DNA of 64,000 nucleotides, taken from contig VKON01000103.1 of assembly GCA_009741485.1 (NCBI GenBank), forward strand, positions 1,450,287-1,514,286, given 5' to 3'. The notes below the pieces were generated by a model. It ran no database searches. It was not told where the DNA came from and saw only the letters and a list, made by a program, of their open reading frames with translations. Every line of letters begins with the position of its first letter. Position 1 is the first letter of the stretch. The position numbers and the translations under genes are program-made. Origin of the DNA: Malurus cyaneus samueli (Eukaryota; Chordata; Aves; Passeriformes; Maluridae). This document shows, one piece after another, positions 57,549 through 64,000 of the stretch.

Positions 57549-60500
57549 CCAGCCAGGCTCTGAGGAAACCCTGCCATGTGCAACCTGTTTTTGTGATCAG
57601 CAGGACCTGACAGCAAATCCAGAATGGTAAGAAAGCTGCTGCTCCCTGCATCTCCTCTAAAAACTCAAGAGAAATTCTCCTCTAAAAACCCAAGAGAAAA
57701 TTCTGGAGGGGGCTGAGGGGCTCCAGGATGGTCCTGGGTCCTTCTCCCAGCATGAAGTGGGCACACAAAGGCCACCAGCAGGCACAGATGGCACCAGAGG
57801 ACATGGGACAAACAGGGCAAGGGAGAATCACTGAGCTTTGCCTCACTTGGCAAAGTGGGGATTCTCATTCCCCTCCCTGCCCTCCAATTAACAAAAAAAA
57901 GTAATTAAAGGCAGTGCATGCAGTTCAGAGTGGAATTAATGGACAAGAAAGCCCAGCTGCAATATTTGGGAAGATCCAATAAAAGATTCATTAGGGATTC
58001 TTTGAGTTATTGGAAGTCCTGATGACACAAAGGAGCCTAATGAAACAGAAGACCTGGTCACAAGAGTGATGAGTTTAAAAAGCCCAAACCCAAATCCCAA
58101 CCCCGCTGACACCATTCTAAAAATTAGACAATTAAGAACAAAACCAGGAATGTAGCCAGAACTATTCCACCTCAAATAATAAACACAAGGATAAGTTGCC
58201 AAGCGAGGTCAAAGAAGCAAATGGTAAAGTGAGTTTAAGAGACAGCTAGACACTTTTATGGGGAGAGAGTGGATTGAAGGATACAGTGACAAAACTGGGG
58301 GTAGAGTTGAGATAAACCCAGAGGACAGTGGTGGGCCAATAGCCCCCAGCAGCTCAGCAGAGATGTAGAGCAGCTCTTGGTGCTCGAGGGAGACTCTGCA
58401 GAGTTTTGGCAGCACCCTGTGAAGGGTGAAGGGAGAGTGCCAGAGCAGTTTGGGAGGAAGGGGAGCCTGGCAGACAGTGCTGGGTGTGCTCTCCATACAC
58501 TGATCCTAAGTGCTGCCCTTTCACTTGTGAGATTCCCTGACAAACTTGCTGAAAAGCAGATTTTGGAGAAATCCTACCCAAGCAGCTTGTCTTGATGCAA
58601 GTTGCCAATGCAAAACTCAGGAAGAGATGCCAAAAATAAATCCCAGGAAGAAAACTCCCTTTTTCTTATTTTCATTTTTCACTAGAATCTACTTGTAACA
58701 TAGGAAAGAAAAGGGTTAAGTAGAATATGATTCAAATGAGGCAAAGACAAAATAGACAGAGGTTATGTTCTCTTCTTGTACAAAGCTTCACATACTTTAC
58801 AATTGTTAGCACGGGCTTGGGTCGGTTCCCATAAAAAAAGTTGGCAGAACTTCCATGATTTCACATTGCAGCATGAGGAAGCTTGGTTTTATGTGCTCAG
58901 CTTGGCCATCTCTGCACTGAGAGCAGGTGTGGTTCCACCAGCACAGCAAGGTGGCTGAATGAGGGTGGTGGAGAGCCAAGACCAGCACAGCCAGTGGGAA
59001 CAAGCCAGGAAATCCAATAAACAAAGTGCAGTTTTCAATAAAGATTGCAATCCAAACACAAGTGCCAGCTTCTGCTGATAAAAAGGTTAGCTCTGATACC
59101 CCAAAGGGCTTTGAGCAGTGAGGATGGTCTGGAAGATGGTGTTCTCCTAGAAAATACAAGTGACATGGACAGATCTTGTGCCAGGAATGGAGTAGCAGGA
59201 GGACTCTGCCCTAAAGAGGCTTCAAGGCATGGATAAGCCTTTAAAAAGTGTTGAAAGGCACAGAAAATCTTGAATGAGAAAGTCTAGTTACAGGCAAGAC
59301 TTTTCTGTTCCTGATGACTAAATAAAATCCGACAGGTATAAATATAATTTAATTGCATCACTGTTTTGTTTTTGTTTTTTTTTTAAATGATAAATAAATC
59401 TGGCAGAACCGAGATCCTAATCTGCAAAAAAAGGCTGAGCAGTAACAGAAAGACCTGGCTGACCATCCTGGCTTGAATGGCTAGATAAATCTAATCTAAA
59501 ACTATTTGTCCTTCCCTAGTNAAAAAAAAACCCTTTTAATGCAAAGGAGTTGTAAGAAAACACAAGGTACTGAGACACCTTGGTATGGAGGTGCAGGAGA
59601 GAAATACAGCTGTATTTGTTCTCAGGCTGTTTCTTTTTATGGCTCATTCTCATCTGAGTCATGCCCCAGAACTCCCATTCATTTCAATGAAATGTTAAAG
59701 AACGTAACCTCAAGGGAAAAAAAAGAACCTCACTGCCTGGAAAAATCCTGCCCAGAGTTTCCTGGGAAATGATGTGTCCCTGTTCACGTGCTGTGTTGGG
59801 TCAATAATCACATCTGCCCAATGCTTCCTCCCAGGAGGTGAAAATGCACAGAAAATGTGCATTTTCAAGGCAAGTTTGGGGGATTCATCAGGTCTGTGGT
59901 GATCCCCACAGTGCAGCAGAGCCCTGCTTGGAGCAGGAGGGAGGTTTCACTGGAAAGCCCAGCCCAGTGGGATTGCTCACTCTTCCCGGGAATGTGGGGC
60001 CACCAAACCCCTGCTGCTGCTGGAGGAGTTTCTGAACTCGCATCAGAAAGTCACAGCACTTACAAAGCAGCAGCCAGAGCTGGTACAACTCATGGGGTAC
60101 AACTCCAAACACAGTTCAGAGCCCACATGTGCTCTTGTGCTGCTGTTACAGTCACAGCATTCATCCCCAGCAATTTGGGTAACTATTGAGAATTACAGAG
60201 CTTCAAAAATCTGATTTCCTGGGGTGTTCTTCAAAGACCAAAGCCTCTGTTCTGCTTGAGGCAGCCTTGGATGGTGCTTCATGCTCTGAAGGGTGCTGTG
60301 CCCTAAACCATTCACTGCTCATCACCTCAGAACTGTGGAGATGAACTCTTCTGTTAGGAAAAAGTATGGAAAATCAAAGCAAGGAAAGGTCATGTGGCAT
60401 TGGTGTGGCTGTGGAGTGGCTGAAACCCTGGGTGAGTGGCCCCTCCCCAGCTCTGAGCTCAGGATTTCAGCCTGCCTTGCTCCAGGCTCCCTTTCTGCCA

Positions 60501-63500
60501 AAGCCAGCCTGGGAAGGGAAAATTGCAGTTTGCAACACCGAAGGTCATCGCACGGGACAAACAACCCCACAACAGTCCAATATTTCTGAGCTGTATAAAT
60601 TCCTGGTGTCTGCTGCAGGCAGAATCCAAACACTTGTGTCAATTCTGTACCATGCCCCAGACTGCCAAAAAACATTAATATAAGCATATTTATCTGGGCT
60701 GCAGTGTGTTACAAGAATTCATTAGGACAATATGTGATATGGTGCTGAAACAGAAGGCTGGGTTTCTCTGGCCAGAGATGAGGAAGTCTAGTCCCTGCTG
60801 AACTTTTACTACTGATAAAGACAATGTCTGCTGGCAGCATTCATTTTTTACTAGGCCATCTGCATCTAGTCAAGGATAACTTGACTTTCTGAAAAAGCCA
60901 TTCATCAGAATCAACCCTGTACAACTTTCTCTTGATGAGTAAAACAACACAAAGAAAGACCAAGATGGTTAATAAACTTCTTGGGGAGCAAAAGGTCAAT
61001 GCTGGTGTAAACAAAGCAGTGTCGTAGTGCCATACAGAAGCATTGAAGTTTCCTGCATGTTTATATGGCTGATACCCCATTTATTTTTTATCAGTGTTTG
61101 TTATCGTTTATTTTGCTCTGCTTTAGCTGATCTATAAATCTTTATAACAGTGTTCTTTATTTTCTTAATTTTGTCATCTCTCTTATCGCCTTTTATCACC
61201 TGTTTGTGCCCAGTGTGTTTGCTACTCTCTGCTGCTCTTTAACCCTTTAGCTGTCATCTAACACACACAGGTATAATACTCAAGTCTTTCAGGACTTCCC
61301 TGTTTTTCTTTTTTTCTAAAGCTAAATCAAACACTGAAGAAATTTCCATTGTCTCCTTAACAAATCATGGACTATTTAAGGCAAAAAAATGAAATGGGGA
61401 TCTGGAAATATTCCTGCCCCAATTGACAGGGCCTTGCGTTCAGCCATACACCACAGAGAACAGGCAATAACCAGGTATTTTTCACTTCAGGAATTTACCA
61501 CTGTACTTCAGATCCACCTTGGAGAGTCCAAGACTTGAACCCTGTGGGGGTTTTATTAAGACATATACAAAACAAGGACAAAAACCAAAACCCCTTAAGT
61601 TACCCCTTAAGTTATCATATTTCGAATCAAAGATTATTTGATCTCTATCAGTGCATTTAGAATTATGATCTTTTCCAAAAATTTTAAGAGCAGGTGAAAA
61701 CAATTTTGCCTTTCATTGGAGGCTCAGAAATTCTGTACACTGCACAGATAGCTTGAGCTGACTGGCACAAAACTTAATTTGCCTGAATTAGCCACAGGCA
61801 AGGGCAAAATAATATGGCTGTGACCCATGAGTGTAGGATTTTAGTACATTTACAAAATTCTTAGGGTCTGCACCAGTCATGAAGTAAGAAGTGGTGGATA
61901 AAGAGTGTTTTAAAGACACAGAACTGCACTGACAAAATAATAAATACCTTTATTTCCAGATATGTGAACACTTCACAGATCTAAACATTATGGTGATTAT
62001 TTATTGTATGGGATGCTGCATTTAGTGCTGTCCAGTGTGACTGCAAGGAAAAATATCTTCCATAACATTGATTCCTCTTGGCTTCTGATGTGGAATAAAT
62101 GCATTGCTGTGGTATTGAAGTGGCTATGAACTCTGAAACATTGCAGTATGAAGCACATTTCTAAGTTAATTTGGGGTATGAATTAATTTTTCAGCCAGCC
62201 AGCCAGTCCTTGGTATCGATCCCAAATTCCAAATTAATTGGGCCAAATTTACATTTAATCTTTTGGGGCCTTTTTTATTTTTTAGAAATAAAATGCTGAA
62301 AACTGTTGTGTCAAGTTGAACAAAATGTTTCTCTCAAACCCCAAACTGAATGTTTTGTTTCAGTATCTTGAGAAAAAAAAAGAGCAAAGGGATTGCAGGG
62401 TACAGATCTGCTTAACAAAGAAGTCTTGTCTTCAGAAATATGGAATGAGAGCATTTGGGCTGCAGAAAGTGCAAGTTCAATTTTCTCCTCTCTCTGGTGC
62501 AATTCCAGTGAATCATTTTCATAACAAACAAGTACAGCACGGAGATTTCCACCAGGCAAGCAAATCACATTTTTATCTACAGATACAGGAATGCTGGTTT
62601 TTTTTTGGGTTTTTTTTTCATTACACCAGATAAATCAGAAAAACTGATACTGCTGGTGCTGGAAGAGCTTGGTCAGTGGCCACCTACTGCAGGCACTGAA
62701 TCTGTCAGGAACAAGACTGCAGACACCCTTGGTATTATTAGTGCATTATACCTTAAATCACTTACTTTTGATTTACTGGTTGAGGTTTCAGTGAGAACGA
62801 AGATGAACAAAAGCTGCTGCTCTTTGTAGAGTGTCTGAAGTGAGGTTTTTAGCCTGTGCTCTGGTCTGAAATTTGAGTTCTGGTTGACAACACAGTGAAA
62901 ACTCTGTAAGTGAACTACAGAATTCAGTGGACACAGACCATGGATATTGTAATGAACAAACTGCCTTCAAAGCATAAAAAGTGTAAAATTTTCAGCCATG
63001 GGACAGTCACATTTCACATTTCAGAGATCTACTGTTTCCTACAATCAGCTGACAAAAATAGATCCTGGTAAAACACGGATCTATTGGATGTGTGATACAA
63101 TTGGAGAAGCATCTACTAAAGAAAACTTTGGATAGGGTGGGTCACTAACTTGAGGGAAGTGCTTATCTCCTTTATTTGTTTCCATTAGGTAACAAGCAGA
63201 GCAAAATAGCACTCTAGTATCCTATTTTATTTTCCAAAATAAGAGATGGACTCAGAAAGACGTACATCTACAACAGTTTTCTGCAAGCAACTGATTTTTT
63301 CTTATTTAAGGAACATATGGCTTAGTGTATATCAACATTTTAATAAAAACGAGGTAATGATCTGAAAGGTTGCTTCCCTTTACAATTTTTTTTTTAAATA
63401 TCATGTAAGCAAACAATTTTTGTAAATGACATCTCTCATTGCACTCTGCTGTGATAATTTAAAGTTCACAGCCATCATTATTTCAAGAGATTAATTCTGT

Positions 63501-64000
63501 TTAAATAGTCAATTGAGCAGAACAAGATGTTAGTGGGATAGTTAGCTGTGTGTCACAATATACTAGATAAAGGATTATATCCCACTTAAGAATTAATAAC
63601 ATTTTAAACCTCTACATAAACTATTTTTTTTATCAATAAACATGTCTCTGACAGAGGGCCAGATGCACTCACAGGTCTTAATTGTTCAATCCAGTGACTA
63701 ATCCCCACTTGATCAAGATTTTACTGACTTAGCAGCTGTCTGGAGAGTGACAAATTTATGATTCAATTGCAATTTCATCTTCAACTTGAAACTGCGTGAT
63801 CATTTGTGGGAATTAGCTACCTGATAAGATAACGAGGGTGGAAAAAGTGCACATAATTCTGCGCAGCAGAATCAGAGTGTTGCAGAACTCCTTAGGATGC
63901 ACTGGAAAGACACAAATGGCCATTAAGGGATTAGCCCATCACTGATTGAGTGGCTGCACAGAGTTGAGGTTTGTTAAATCACTGGAGTCCTAGGTCATTA

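Larger units (their letters stand above)
55110..64000. other. 3' flanking intergenic region, no gene recognised
   Basis: AT-rich sequence with short scattered open frames and no recognised protein, RNA gene or intact mobile element. In mammals the next gene in this direction is RCN1, far away; no RCN1 exon is seen. Small repeats at 55175-55209, 57204-57258 and 57526-57548 and a single N at 59521 are the only marked features. Confidence 0.75.

Overview
This window is vertebrate nuclear DNA, most likely from a bird. It contains one recognisable protein-coding gene, the Wilms tumour 1 transcription factor gene WT1, complete on the plus strand. Nine coding exons run from the AUG at 24448 to the stop at 53871, followed by about 1.2 kb of 3'UTR ending just after an ATTAAA signal at 55081. 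Every exon was placed by reading the protein through consensus splice sites; all phases agree. The joined frame gives 417 residues with KTS or 414 without. The bird assignment rests on four things: the absence of the 17-residue alternative exon 5 known from mammals, short introns (about 30 kb from ATG to poly(A) site), very few interspersed repeats, and a decayed fragment resembling the 3' end of the CR1 LINE family at about 22130. I cannot name the species.

Layout. Bases 1 to about 19.9 kb are AT-rich 5' flank in which I see no convincing gene. From about 19.9 to 35.9 kb the DNA is unusually rich in CpG, in several blocks separated by AT-rich islands; this domain holds the WT1 promoter, exons 1 to 3 and the region just past exon 4. 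A stretch at 23965-24062 resembles the human WT1 5' leader, and the frame upstream of the AUG stays open through CUG codons resembling the human non-AUG start. Intron 4 (8.3 kb) lacks any exon 5. Exons 6 to 10 lie at 43554-53871; exons 7 to 10 each encode one C2H2 zinc finger. Exon 9 has the two competing donors 9 bases apart that make the -KTS and +KTS isoforms. Bases 55.1 to 64 kb are 3' flank with no recognised gene.

How the parts work together. The N-terminal half (exons 1 to 6) is the regulatory region, with two sumoylation-type motifs. The C-terminal half is the four-finger nucleic-acid-binding domain. Known WT1 biology makes the -KTS form mainly a DNA-binding regulator and the +KTS form more RNA-associated, in kidney, gonad and mesothelium development. 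No new gene system stands out. The most interesting observations are the apparent retention of the non-AUG N-terminal extension, loss of the proline-rich tract, perfect inverted repeats in introns 1 and 7, a 115-bp tandem duplication 150 bases before exon 7, and a CpG block 4 kb upstream of exon 1 that could be an alternative or antisense promoter. Comparisons to human WT1 were made from memory, not by alignment software.
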